Shown here: positions 35,866 through 44,600 of the stretch, piece by piece | How the letters are laid out: each line of letters begins with the position of its first letter | How positions within the stretch are numbered: the stretch's first letter is position 1 | Source of the DNA: Nucisporomicrobium flavum | Lineage (GTDB): Bacteria; Actinomycetota; Actinomycetes; Mycobacteriales; Micromonosporaceae | Direction of reading: 5' to 3' | NCBI RefSeq assembly: GCF_016464385.1 | Contig: NZ_JADMLH010000014.1 | Span: 62,001 to 126,000, forward strand | DNA: 64,000 bases | Translations under genes and position numbers: made by a program | The notes under the pieces: generated by a model | The model's database searches: none | Told to the model about the DNA's origin: nothing | Seen by the model: the letters and a program-made list of their open reading frames with translations, nothing else

Positions 35866-36278
35866 CGTTCGGCTCGGCCCAGGTTGAGGAACTCCCGCAC
35901 GCTCGTGGCCATCCGCGGTTCGGCCGGCAGGAACATGTCGGCGCCGGCGGTGCCCCGGGCCAGCTGCTGCGCGTCCATGCCCTCCGGGAGTACGGGTGCC
36001 AGCAGCTCGGCGGTCTGCTGCACGACCTGTTCCTTGGCCTCCGCGTACGTCTGCAGGATGACGGCGGTGAGCTCGGCCGGGGCGAGCCGCTTGTACGCGC
36101 CGGTCGGGAACGTGACGTCGGTGAGCGTGCCGTTCTGCCCGACCGTCACGGTGACCTCGCGCCGGGGCGATGTGGCGGAGACCGAGATCTCCCGCATCTT
36201 CTGCTGCATCGTCGTCAGGCTCGAGCGCTGCCGCTCGTACTCCTGGAACAGGTGCTCGATGCGCTGGTTGAAGTCCAT
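35862..36278 (-). CDS. YbaB/EbfC-like protein, first gene of the giant-protein operon
   Basis: A 138-residue YbaB/EbfC-family protein. Residues 1-35 form a helix (MDFNQRIEHLFQEYERQRS), then the beta strands REVTVTVGQNGTLTDVTFP, then a helix LTAVILQTYAEAKEQVVQQ. The ATG at 36278 has GGGAGA about ten bases upstream. The frame stays open further upstream but crosses the promoter region with no ribosome site. EbfC proteins bind DNA as dimers, but YbaB-like proteins are also regularly found in actinobacterial type VII loci, where their role is undefined. A second copy closes the divergent core operon (54415-54723). Confidence 0.85.
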   Translation of the reverse strand: MDFNQRIEHLFQEYERQRSSLTTMQQKMREISVSATSPRREVTVTVGQNGTLTDVTFPTGAYKRLAPAELTAVILQTYAEAKEQVVQQTAELLAPVLPEGMDAQQLARGTAGADMFLPAEPRMATSVREFLNLGRAER

Positions 36279-36301
36279 CAGCCCGGTCTCCCTTCCCCTC
36301 G

Positions 36302-36349
36302 GCCGATCCCAGTAGAGGGCGGTGTCCGGGCGCGTACCAAGGGATCGGC
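36302..36349 (-). promoter_or_regulatory. Candidate promoter of the giant operon flanked by a 9-bp inverted repeat
   Basis: On the minus strand TTGGTA (36340-36335) and TCTACT (36316-36311) lie 18 bases apart, 33 bases upstream of the YbaB-like start codon. Arms GCCGATCCC (36302-36310) and GGGATCGGC (36341-36349) are exact inverted repeats that abut the two hexamers on each side. This could be an operator covering the promoter. Hexamer matches are moderate; the symmetry is exact. Confidence 0.4.
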
Positions 36350-36506
36350 GGGAGTGGGGGACGAAAGTGCAGGCGTTCTTCCCGAGCTTTCCGCCGGTCC
36401 CCGGTGCGGGTGGGTCGAAGAAGGCAGATCGGGGACGACGTTCGGACATCCGCGGCGTTCCGCCTTGCCCTGACACGTCGACATCCATCAACACTCTTTT
36501 CTGCGA

Positions 36507-36534
36507 ACGCCGGACCGCGCGATGCGTCCGGCGT
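36507..36534 (+). promoter_or_regulatory. Leader hairpin upstream of the first WXG100 gene
   Basis: Arms ACGCCGGAC (36507-36515) and GTCCGGCGT (36526-36534) are exact inverted repeats around a 10-base loop, about 20 bases before the GAAAGGAG ribosome site. The 36279-36570 interval is the divergent control region of both operons. I could not pick a convincing plus-strand promoter in it. Confidence 0.45.
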
Positions 36535-36570
36535 CGTCCCCCAGACGAGTACGACGAAAGGAGTGTCGCT

Positions 36571-36891
36571 GTGGCCAATCCAGTGGTGCAGACATCCGAG
36601 CAGGGCATGCAGGCGGCCGGTCAGGAGTTCTCGGACCGAGCGACCCAGTTCACGAACACTCTGCAGACCATCAACTCCCAGATGGCTGCCCTGCAGGCCA
36701 CCTGGACCGGTGACGCGTCCAAGGGCTTCAACAACGCGATGGACAGCTGGGAGCGCTCGTTCCAGAAGGTCATCAACGAGCTGCTCACCATGCTCGAAGT
36801 CATGGGCGTGACCACGAAGGGCTACCGCGACGCGGAGGACAAGGCCGCGAATGCGGCCCACTCGTTCGCATCGGCCCTGCCCGGCATCTGA
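36571..36891 (+). CDS. WXG100 protein (Esx-like) 1
   Basis: A 106-residue ESAT-6/CFP-10-like secreted protein, first gene of the core secretion operon. The GTG at 36571 has GAAAGGAG eight bases upstream. Two helices are joined by the turn ATWTGDASKGF, the WXG position reading WTG. After the second helix comes GYRDAEDKA, a YxxxE match to the C-terminal type VII export motif Yxxx(D/E). It probably dimerises with the next gene's product (36932-37234), 40 bases downstream, as in EsxB/EsxA pairs. Which of the two is EsxA-like cannot be decided from sequence. Confidence 0.92.
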   Translation: MANPVVQTSEQGMQAAGQEFSDRATQFTNTLQTINSQMAALQATWTGDASKGFNNAMDSWERSFQKVINELLTMLEVMGVTTKGYRDAEDKAANAAHSFASALPGI

Positions 36892-36931
36892 CCCCGGCCG
36901 TCGCCCCACCGCCCGCTCAGAAAGGAACACG

Positions 36932-37234
36932 GTGTCCAACTACCGTTTCGACTTCAACACGGCTGACGCCACGCTCTACGACATGAACAAGATCAACACC
37001 GACATCAAGACCGCGCTCGGCGACATGGAGCGCTACGTCGAGAAGTCGCTGCAGGACTGGACCGGTGACGCGCAGGCCCAGTACCACGTGTCGAAGGCCG
37101 CGTGGAACCAGGCCGCCAACGAGATGACGGTCTACCTCGACCAGGCCCGGGTCACGCTGGAGCAGATCTCGGACAACTACGGCACCACCGAGCAGCGGCA
37201 CGCGGCCATCTGGAACGACGTCCGCGGCGGCTGA
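36932..37234 (+). CDS. WXG100 protein (Esx-like) 2
   Basis: A 100-residue WXG100 protein starting at GTG 36932 with AAAGGA a few bases upstream. The first helix is TLYDMNKINTDIKTALGDME, the turn is QDWTGDAQAQY, and the second helix runs to LDQARVTLEQIS. The tail has DNYGTTEQR, a YxxxE export motif. It is the likely heterodimer partner of the protein at 36571-36891. Both copies carry WTG turns and YxxxE tails; classical pairs usually have the motif on only one partner. A 123-base gap (37235-37357) follows, with G+C-rich symmetry but no clear terminator. Confidence 0.92.
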   Translation: MSNYRFDFNTADATLYDMNKINTDIKTALGDMERYVEKSLQDWTGDAQAQYHVSKAAWNQAANEMTVYLDQARVTLEQISDNYGTTEQRHAAIWNDVRGG

Positions 37235-37357
37235 TCCCGCCGCCGGCTGCCGTGTCCGATCGGCGCGGTGGCCGGCAGTCCCGCCGGCCCGGAGTCATGA
37301 CCCGGGCCGTCGGCGTCTGTCCCCTCCCGGTGAAGCGCCCGAGAAAGGCCGTGCGCC

Positions 37358-38203
37358 ATGGCAATCGATTTCAACACCCCCACCGACGAGTCGATCGAGG
37401 CCGTCGGAATCCTCGACAAGTGGAACCAGGACCACCACAAGCCGGAGAACTGGATCCAGAACCTGGTGGACCGGGTCCAGGCCGACATCCAGCGGAACCA
37501 GCCCAGCAATCCGAACTACCCGAACCGGTTCAACTTCGAGGGGTACACGCAGGAGGAGAAGGACGCCTACAACTACTACAAGAACGAGGTCATCGAGACC
37601 GAGCACTGGAAGAAGATCGTCGCGGACTACCAGAAGAAATCCGCGAACAAGGACAGCGTCGAGTACGAGCACAAGCCCGGCGAGAACAACAACTACGGCG
37701 TCAACGGCGATTCCGGTTTCGCGCCGCCCGTCGTGCACGAATGGAGCGACTCGCAGAAGCAGGGCAACGGCGTCGCCGTGAACACCCAGGCGCTGCAGCA
37801 CTTCGTCAAGCAGCTCGAGGCGATCGAGCCGGACGGCACCGGGGGGCTCGCCTGGAAGGCCCGGGCAGAGATCGAGAAGGTCAACCTCAAGCCCGGCGGT
37901 TTCGCGAAGGCCGAGCTGCTGCGCCGCAAGATCCAGGGGACCGGCGGCAACGACGACGGCCTGCGCGGCGACACGATGGAACTGCTCATGACGGTGCACC
38001 AGGCCATCTACAACCTGCGCAAGAACCTCACCGCCATGATCAAGGAATACGAGACCGGCGAAGAGCTCAACAAGATGACCGGTGACCAGCTGACCGAGGC
38101 CATGGAGACCGCCTGGGCCGAGATCGCGAAGCTGAAGAACAACGGCACCGGAAGCTCCACGGACCTTCCCCAGGGCACCCCCGACCCCCAGTTCAACACC
38201 TGA
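37358..38203 (+). CDS. Helical type VII-associated protein with YxxxE motif
   Basis: A 281-residue hydrophilic protein, ATG at 37358 with GAAAGG upstream. The first 130 residues are Asn/Lys/Tyr-rich with an unusually low Ala content for this genome. The second half (from VNTQALQHFVKQLEAI) is long helices ending LRKNLTAMIKEYETGEELNK. The YETGE there is a YxxxE export motif placed at the end of a helix, as in WXG100/PE proteins. No WXG turn is obvious. I do not recognise a named family. Its position between the Esx pair and the PPE-like gene suggests a secreted substrate or a partner of the PPE-like protein. Confidence 0.75.
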   Translation: MAIDFNTPTDESIEAVGILDKWNQDHHKPENWIQNLVDRVQADIQRNQPSNPNYPNRFNFEGYTQEEKDAYNYYKNEVIETEHWKKIVADYQKKSANKDSVEYEHKPGENNNYGVNGDSGFAPPVVHEWSDSQKQGNGVAVNTQALQHFVKQLEAIEPDGTGGLAWKARAEIEKVNLKPGGFAKAELLRRKIQGTGGNDDGLRGDTMELLMTVHQAIYNLRKNLTAMIKEYETGEELNKMTGDQLTEAMETAWAEIAKLKNNGTGSSTDLPQGTPDPQFNT

Positions 38204-38260
38204 CGGCGGGCGCCGCCCCCGCCCCGCGCACGTAGTCCTACCTGGAGGAGAACTCCCGCC

Positions 38261-41251
38261 ATGCCCGAGGATCCGAAGAAGGAGAACTGGCAGAGGGACG
38301 TCGACCCGTCTGCCACCTTCATGCAGGAGCAGATCGACGTCTCCGACCTCGAGGACTACAAGAAGTGGGTGCACGAGGACCCGCCCGGCTGGCGCAAGAT
38401 CAAGGCGTCGGTGTACGGGGGCGCCGCGCTGGGCAACGACGACGCCCGGGCGCTGGCCAAGTCGCTCGTGGATCCCCAGTCGCTGGCCGACGCGTCGGGG
38501 GCGTTCCAGCTGGCGTACCAGACGCTGAGCTGGCTCGAGAACATGCTGCGGGACCACTCGCACGCCATCGCGGGCAAGGACAAGGCGTGGCAGGGGCCGG
38601 CGGCCGACGCCTTCCTCGCGAAGATGGACTGGTTCGCCGAGTTCCTCGGTAACCAGGCCGAGCACATCGCCGGCGCGGACGGCACCAACGGCACCCAGTC
38701 GGTGCCCAACCAGCTGTGGAACAGCGCCCGGTACCTCGCCTGGGCGCAGGACGCGATCAATCACATCGACGTGGCGTGGGCGCAGATCGCGTCGGCCGAC
38801 GGCGCACCGACGGGCAGCAACGGGGTCGCCATCAGCAAGACCCGGTTCGCCAAGCCGATGACCGAGCAGATGGCCCAGGTCGTCGACCAGCTCGCCACGC
38901 AGTACCAGATGACGTACAGCGCGGTGACGCCGCCGACCGGTACCGGCGATCCCAAGATCACGGCGGCCCCGATACCGTCGAACCCGTTCAACCTCACCTC
39001 GATCACGCCGCCGAACCTCACCACGCTGAAGCCTCCGCCGCTGCCCACGCCGCCGGGCAACAACCTGACGCCGCCGGGGAACAACCTCACCCCGCCGGGG
39101 AACAACCTCACGCCGCCGGGCAACAACCTCACGCCGCCGGGGAACAACCTGACCCCGCCGGGGAACAACCTGACCCCGCCGGGGAACAACCTGACCCCGC
39201 CGGGGGTGGACGGACCGCCCGGTCTGGAGAACCCGAACGGCGGCCCGCAGGACGTGAAACCGCCCTCGGTGGACGGTCCGCCGGACATGTCGGCGCTGGG
39301 CGACGGGCCCGAGAACCTCACCGCGCCCGAAGTGGAGGGTCCGCCCGGGCTGGACGGCCCGGGTTCCGGGAACGGCAACTTCGACGTCCCGCAGGTGGAC
39401 GGCCCGCCCGGTACGGGCACCGGCACGGGTACCGGCCCCGGCTTCATACCGCCGGTGGTGCCGCAGGGTCCGGGCGCCTCGGGCGTCAGTGACCGTGACC
39501 GCCCCGGGGCGGGCCTCGGCGACGTCAACCCGCCCTCGGTGCCGAAGGCGCCCGGCCTGGACGACCTGCCCGGTGCCGGCGGCGTCGGCGGGGGCGGACC
39601 CGGCGCCGGCGGGATCGGCGACGTGGACCCGCCGACGATCCCGAGCGCCCCGGGCGCGTCCGACGCGTTCGGCCCCGGCGTCAACGCCCCGGGTACGGGC
39701 GGCGGCATGCCGTTCATGCCCGGTGGCGGCCCGGCCGGTGGCGGCATGGGCGGCGGTTCCGGCGGGGGGATCCCCGAGCGGCCGGACGCCTCCGGCCTGC
39801 TCGGCGGTGACGAGAACGACTGGACCCCGGGTACGGGCGCGGTCGACGTGCCGGACGCACCGGGCGGCGCGAACCCGGGTGGTGCGGGGCTGGGTGGTAT
39901 TCCGCCGATGCCGGGGATGCCCGGTGGTGGTCCCGCGGGTGGCGGTGCCGGTGGTGGCATCCCGGAGCGCCCGGATGCCTCCGGCCTGGTCGGTGGCGAG
40001 CCGTCGGACTGGGAGTCGCCGGGCTCGGGTGTGGACATCCCGGACGCGCCGAGCGGTGCGGTGCCGGGTGGTGCGGGGCTGGGCGGGATTCCGCCGATGC
40101 CGGGGATGCCCGGTGGTGGTCCCGCGGGTGGCGGTGCCGGTGGTGGCATCCCGGAGCGCCCGGATGCCTCCGGCCTGGTGGACGGCCAGCCGTCGGACTG
40201 GGAGTCTCCAGGTACGGGCGTCGACATCCCCGACGCGCCGAGCGGTGCGGTGCCGGGTGGTGCGGGGCTGGGCGGGATTCCGCCGATGCCGGGGATGCCC
40301 GGTGGTGGTCCCGCGGGCGGTGGTGCCGGTGGTGGCCTGCCGGAACGCCCGGACGCCTCCGGCCTGGTCGACGGCGATCCGACGGAGTGGCAGCCCGGCG
40401 AGGTCGGCGGCGTACCGGACGCGCCGAGCGGTGCGGTTCCCGGCGGTGCGGGTCTCGGTGGGATCCCGCCGATGCCGGGGATGCCGGGCGGTGGGCCCGC
40501 AAACGGTGGTAGCGGGTTGCCGGAGCGGCCGGACGCCTCCGGGCTCGTCGACGGGGATCCGGCGGAATGGCAGCCCGGCGATCCGAGCGGCGTGCCCGAC
40601 GCGCCCGGAGGCAGCGCCCCCGGCGGCATGGGCCTCGCCGGAGGACCGCCCGCGCCGGTCGAGAGCCCGGCGGACGGGACGCCCGCCCCGGTGGAGGGCC
40701 CGGCTGACCCCGGGACGCTCGCTCCGGGCGTACCGATGATGCCTGGTTTTCCCGGTGGGGCCGGCGGCGCCGGACCGCGGGAGAAGGAAGCGGAACGTCC
40801 CGACTCCGCCGGGCTCGTCGACGGCGATCCGCAGGAGTGGGAGACCGGCGCTGCCGGCGACGAACCCGGTGCGCCTCAGGGCGCCGCTCCCGGCGGTGCC
40901 GGCCTGGGCGTCGTGCCGCCACCACCGGTGGACCCGGCGACCGGCTGGCACGAGGGCGTGACGGTGCCCGGGGTGGGGATCCCGCCGGTGCTGACCGGTG
41001 TGCCCGAACCGGAGGAGCGGGAGCAGGCGAAACGCCCGGAAGCCGCGGAGCTGCTGGCCGAGGAGGAGCCGGCGTGGGCCGGTGAGCAGCGCGGCGAGCC
41101 GGTGGAACCCGGCGCCCCGGCCGACGACCGGGTGCCCGTGCTGCGGGCCGACGACGGCAACGGCGACCGGTCCGCGTGGGACGACACGGGCCAGTCCTGG
41201 TGGCTGCACGGCGACGGGCCCGAGCGTGAGGAAAGGCTGACCGATGCGTGA
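38261..41251 (+). CDS. PPE-like secreted protein with WXG100-type N-terminus and long Pro/Gly-rich repeats
   Basis: A 996-residue protein; AGGAG lies upstream of the ATG at 38261. Residues 1-220 are a helical domain (AFQLAYQTLSWLENMLRDHS, then KAWQGPAADAFLAKMDWF with a WQG turn) like the N-terminal domains of WXG/PPE substrates. The remainder is disordered: seven TPPGNNL heptads, a PSVDGPP/EVEGPPG region, then 63-residue units each with PERPDASGLV and W near their middle. No enzyme domain is seen. The gene ends overlapping the next ATG by eight bases. It probably forms a secreted or wall-spanning extended chain; substrate versus structural role is unknown. Confidence 0.82.
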   Translation: MPEDPKKENWQRDVDPSATFMQEQIDVSDLEDYKKWVHEDPPGWRKIKASVYGGAALGNDDARALAKSLVDPQSLADASGAFQLAYQTLSWLENMLRDHSHAIAGKDKAWQGPAADAFLAKMDWFAEFLGNQAEHIAGADGTNGTQSVPNQLWNSARYLAWAQDAINHIDVAWAQIASADGAPTGSNGVAISKTRFAKPMTEQMAQVVDQLATQYQMTYSAVTPPTGTGDPKITAAPIPSNPFNLTSITPPNLTTLKPPPLPTPPGNNLTPPGNNLTPPGNNLTPPGNNLTPPGNNLTPPGNNLTPPGNNLTPPGVDGPPGLENPNGGPQDVKPPSVDGPPDMSALGDGPENLTAPEVEGPPGLDGPGSGNGNFDVPQVDGPPGTGTGTGTGPGFIPPVVPQGPGASGVSDRDRPGAGLGDVNPPSVPKAPGLDDLPGAGGVGGGGPGAGGIGDVDPPTIPSAPGASDAFGPGVNAPGTGGGMPFMPGGGPAGGGMGGGSGGGIPERPDASGLLGGDENDWTPGTGAVDVPDAPGGANPGGAGLGGIPPMPGMPGGGPAGGGAGGGIPERPDASGLVGGEPSDWESPGSGVDIPDAPSGAVPGGAGLGGIPPMPGMPGGGPAGGGAGGGIPERPDASGLVDGQPSDWESPGTGVDIPDAPSGAVPGGAGLGGIPPMPGMPGGGPAGGGAGGGLPERPDASGLVDGDPTEWQPGEVGGVPDAPSGAVPGGAGLGGIPPMPGMPGGGPANGGSGLPERPDASGLVDGDPAEWQPGDPSGVPDAPGGSAPGGMGLAGGPPAPVESPADGTPAPVEGPADPGTLAPGVPMMPGFPGGAGGAGPREKEAERPDSAGLVDGDPQEWETGAAGDEPGAPQGAAPGGAGLGVVPPPPVDPATGWHEGVTVPGVGIPPVLTGVPEPEEREQAKRPEAAELLAEEEPAWAGEQRGEPVEPGAPADDRVPVLRADDGNGDRSAWDDTGQSWWLHGDGPEREERLTDA
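39047..39193 (+). repeat. Seven 21-bp units encoding TPPGNNL
   Basis: Seven back-to-back 21-base units with only synonymous third-position changes (acg/acc, ggc/ggg, ctg/ctc), followed by a broken eighth unit TPPGVDG. Reading frame and peptide are strictly kept. Confidence 0.95.
39772..40860 (+). repeat. 189-bp tandem repeats encoding PERPDASGL units
   Basis: Copies of the ERPDASGL segment begin near 39776, 39965, 40154, 40343, 40523 and 40793. Spacing is 189, 189, 189, 180 and 270 bases. Each unit holds a short acidic (D/E)W motif (SDW, TEW, AEW, QEW), then VPDAPSGAVPGGAGLGGIPP. A seventh, decayed copy (KRPEAAELLAEEEPAW) follows near 41035. Confidence 0.9.
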
Positions 41252-41630
41252 CCACGAGCCCGGCGCGACGTCGGGACTGCCGGTGTGGCGGCGCAACCGC
41301 TCCGCGACCGCGCCGATGTTCGAGGAGAACGAGTTCCCGATGCAGTGCGGCGGGCCGGACCTGACGCTCGCCGAGACCGAGGCGTACCTGAAGGAGCAGG
41401 AGCAACAGCGCAAGCGCGAGAAGGAGGAGGCGGAGGCCCGGGAGCGGGAGGAGGCCGAGGAGCGGCAGGCGGCCCGGCACCCGTCGCTGGGCGCGTCCGA
41501 CGAGCGCAATGACGAGGACGAGGACCGGATCGCCGAGCGCTACCGCAACGACCGCTACTCGGTGAAGCTGCTGCGCCAGGACGAGTCCGTCTGGGGTGGC
41601 GGCGGCGCGGACAGCGGGATGCTCGGATGA
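41244..41630 (+). CDS. Small charged coiled-coil protein of the secretion operon
   Basis: A 128-residue protein whose ATG (41244) overlaps the end of the PPE-like gene by eight bases and whose stop overlaps the EccC start (ATGA). The middle (LAETEAYLKEQEQQRKREKE through EREEAEERQAARH) is a highly charged single helix, likely coiled coil. The C-terminus (RYRNDRYSVKLLRQDESVWG) could be a docking tail. No signal peptide or membrane segment. Tight coupling to eccC suggests an adaptor or chaperone for the ATPase. Family not recognised. Confidence 0.72.
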   Translation: MRDHEPGATSGLPVWRRNRSATAPMFEENEFPMQCGGPDLTLAETEAYLKEQEQQRKREKEEAEAREREEAEERQAARHPSLGASDERNDEDEDRIAERYRNDRYSVKLLRQDESVWGGGGADSGMLG

Positions 41631-44600
41631 GTACGGTCACCGTCAAGCGACCGCCGCGCGCGGCCGGCCCCGAGGCGCCCGACGGCGAGATCGAGCTCCA
41701 GGAGCCGCCGCTGATGGCGGAGGAGGCGCCGCTCGACTTCCGCTCCTTCGCGATGATCGTGCCGATGGGCCTCGGCATGGGCGCCATGATGGCGATGTTC
41801 GGCCTCTACAGCCGGGCCCCGATCATGTACGTGATGGGCGGCGCGATGGCCGTCGGCATGCTGCTCATGGGCGTCATGCAGATCGGCAAGGCAGCCTCCG
41901 ACCGCAAGCGCAAGATGCGCGGCGAACGCCGGGACTTCCTGCGGTACATCGCCCAGCTGCGCAAGCAGGCCCGGGCGGCCGCCGACCAGCAGCGCCAGTT
42001 CGTGCTCTGGAACAACCCGCAGCCGGAGTGGCTGTGGTCGGTCGCGATGAGCTCCCGGCTGTGGGAGCGGCGGCCCAGCCACGACGACTTCGGCCGGGTC
42101 CGCATCGGACTCGGCCGGCAGGGCGCGATGCTGCGGTTCCTGCCGCCGCAGACCAAGCCCATCGAGGACCTGGAGCCGCTGGCCTCGATCTCGCTGCGCC
42201 GGTTCTCCGAGGCGTACCGGACGGTGTCGGGCATCCCGGTCTCCGTGGGCCTGCGCAGCTTCACCTCGATCGAGCTCGAGGGCGACGCCGACGCGGCGGT
42301 GGACCTGGTCCGGGCGATGGTGGCGCAGCTGGTCACCTTCCACGCCCCGGACGACCTGCGGGTGGCCGTCCTCGCCCCGGAGGTGCACCGCGGCAACTGG
42401 GACTGGATCAAGTGGCTGCCGCACAACGCCCATCCGACCGCGTTCGACGCCGCGGGACCCGTACGCCTCTTCGCCGGCGCCCACGACGAGCTGATGGACC
42501 TGCTCGGGCCGGAGGTGACCGACCGGGGTGACCACGACCGGTCCACCCGGCCGTCGTCCACCGAGCCGTTCGTGGTGATCGTCGCGCACCTGGCCGACCT
42601 GCCGGACAGCTCGCGGCTGCTCGGCGCGGGGCTGCGCAACGTCGTGCTGCTGGACCTCACCGGCGCCATGCCCGGCGGCCCCAAGGTGCTGCGACTGACC
42701 ATGAAGGACGACGTCGTCGAGTTCCCGGCCGGCGAGACGGTGGGTTCCGCCGTCCGCGACGCCCTCGGCGTGGTGCCTGCCGAGTCGCTGGCCCGGCTCA
42801 TCGCGCCGAAGCGCACCAGCGGCACGCTCGACGTGGTCGAGGAGCCGCTCGAGACCAGCTTCGACCTGACCACGCTGCTGGGCATCCGCGACGCCAACAC
42901 GTTCGACGTCCAGCAGCTGTGGCGGTCCCGGCTGCCGCAGCGCAACCGGCTGCAGGTGCCGATCGGCGTGACCGAGGACGGCGAGGTCATCGAGCTCGAC
43001 CTGAAGGAGTCCGCGCAGGGCGGCATGGGCCCGCACGGCCTGCTCATCGGCGCGACCGGCTCCGGCAAGAGCGAGCTGCTGCGGACGCTGGTCTGCGCGC
43101 TCGCCGCCACCCACAGCTCCGAGATCCTCAACCTGGTCCTCGTCGACTTCAAGGGCGGCGCGACCTTCATCGGCATGGAGAAACTGCCGCACACCTCGGC
43201 GGTCATCACGAACCTCGCCGACGAGCTGCCGCTGGTCGACCGCATGCAGGACGCGCTCAACGGTGAGATGACCCGGCGCCAGGAAATGCTGCGGGCCAGC
43301 GGGTACGCCTCGCTGTTCGACTACGAGAAGGCCCGGGCGAACGGCGCGCAGCTGGTGCCGTTCCCGGTGCTGCTCATCATCGTCGACGAGTTCAGCGAGC
43401 TGCTGTCCAGCAAGGGCGAGTTCATGGACCTGTTCGTCTCGATCGGACGGCTGGGCCGCAGCCTCGGCGTGCACCTGCTGCTCGCCTCCCAGCGCCTGGA
43501 CGAGGGGCGGATCAACCGGGTCGAGGGGCACCTGTCGTACCGGCTGGCGCTGCGGACGTTCTCCTCGATGGAGTCGCGGGCGGTCATCGGCGTGGGCAAG
43601 GCGTACGAGCTGCCACCCGAGCCCGGCAACGGCTACCTCAAGGTCGACACCACGAACCTCGTACGGTTCAAGTCGGCGTACGTGTCCGGCCCGTACGCGG
43701 GTAAGGGTCTGATCGGCGGCGCCGAGGCGGGCGACGAGCCGGCTGTGGCCGAGGAGATCGTCCCCTTCACCACCCGGCAGGTCGCGGTCCGCCACGACCC
43801 GGGCCGGGCGCGCCCCGCCGAGTCGCCGGCGGAGGAGGAGGCCGCGGCCGAGACGCCGTCCGGTCCCAGCCTCGTCGAGGTGCTGCTCAACCGGCTCGCC
43901 GGATCCGGACCGCCGGCCCGGCAGGTGTGGCTGCCGCCGCTGTCGTCCGCGCCGAGCCTCGACTCGCTGCTGCCCAGCGTGGTCCCCGACCCGGTACGCG
44001 GCATGACCGTCGCGGACCCGTCCGCCCAGGGCCGCCTGCGGGTGCCCGTCGGCATCGTCGACCGGCCGCAGGAGCAGCTGCGCGAGCTGCTCACAGTGGA
44101 CCTCGGTGGCGCGGACGGACACGTCGGCATCGCCGGTGCCCCGCAGAGCGGCAAGTCGACCCTGCTGCGCAGCCTGGTGCTGTCGCTCGCGCTGACGAAC
44201 ACCCCGCGGGAGGTGCAGTTCTACGGGCTGGACTTCGGCGGTGGCGGCCTGGCCTCGATCGCCGGCCTGCCGCACGTCGGCTCGATCGCGACGCGCATGG
44301 AACGCGACCGGGTGGTACGCACGCTCGAGGAGGTGCTCCAGGTGATGGAGCGCCGAGAGGCCGAGTTCGCCGGGCGCGGGCTGGACTCCATGACGTCGTA
44401 CCTGGCGGCGCGGGCCCGCGGGGAGATCGACGACCCGTTCGGCCACGTGTTCCTCGTCGTCGACGGCTGGTACACGATGAAGCAGGACTTCATGGATCTG
44501 GACACGAAGTTCCAGGAGATCGCCTCGCGCGGCCTGTCGTTCGGGGTCCACGTCGTCGTCACCGCCACCCGCTGGTCGGAGATGCGGACCTGGCTCCGCG

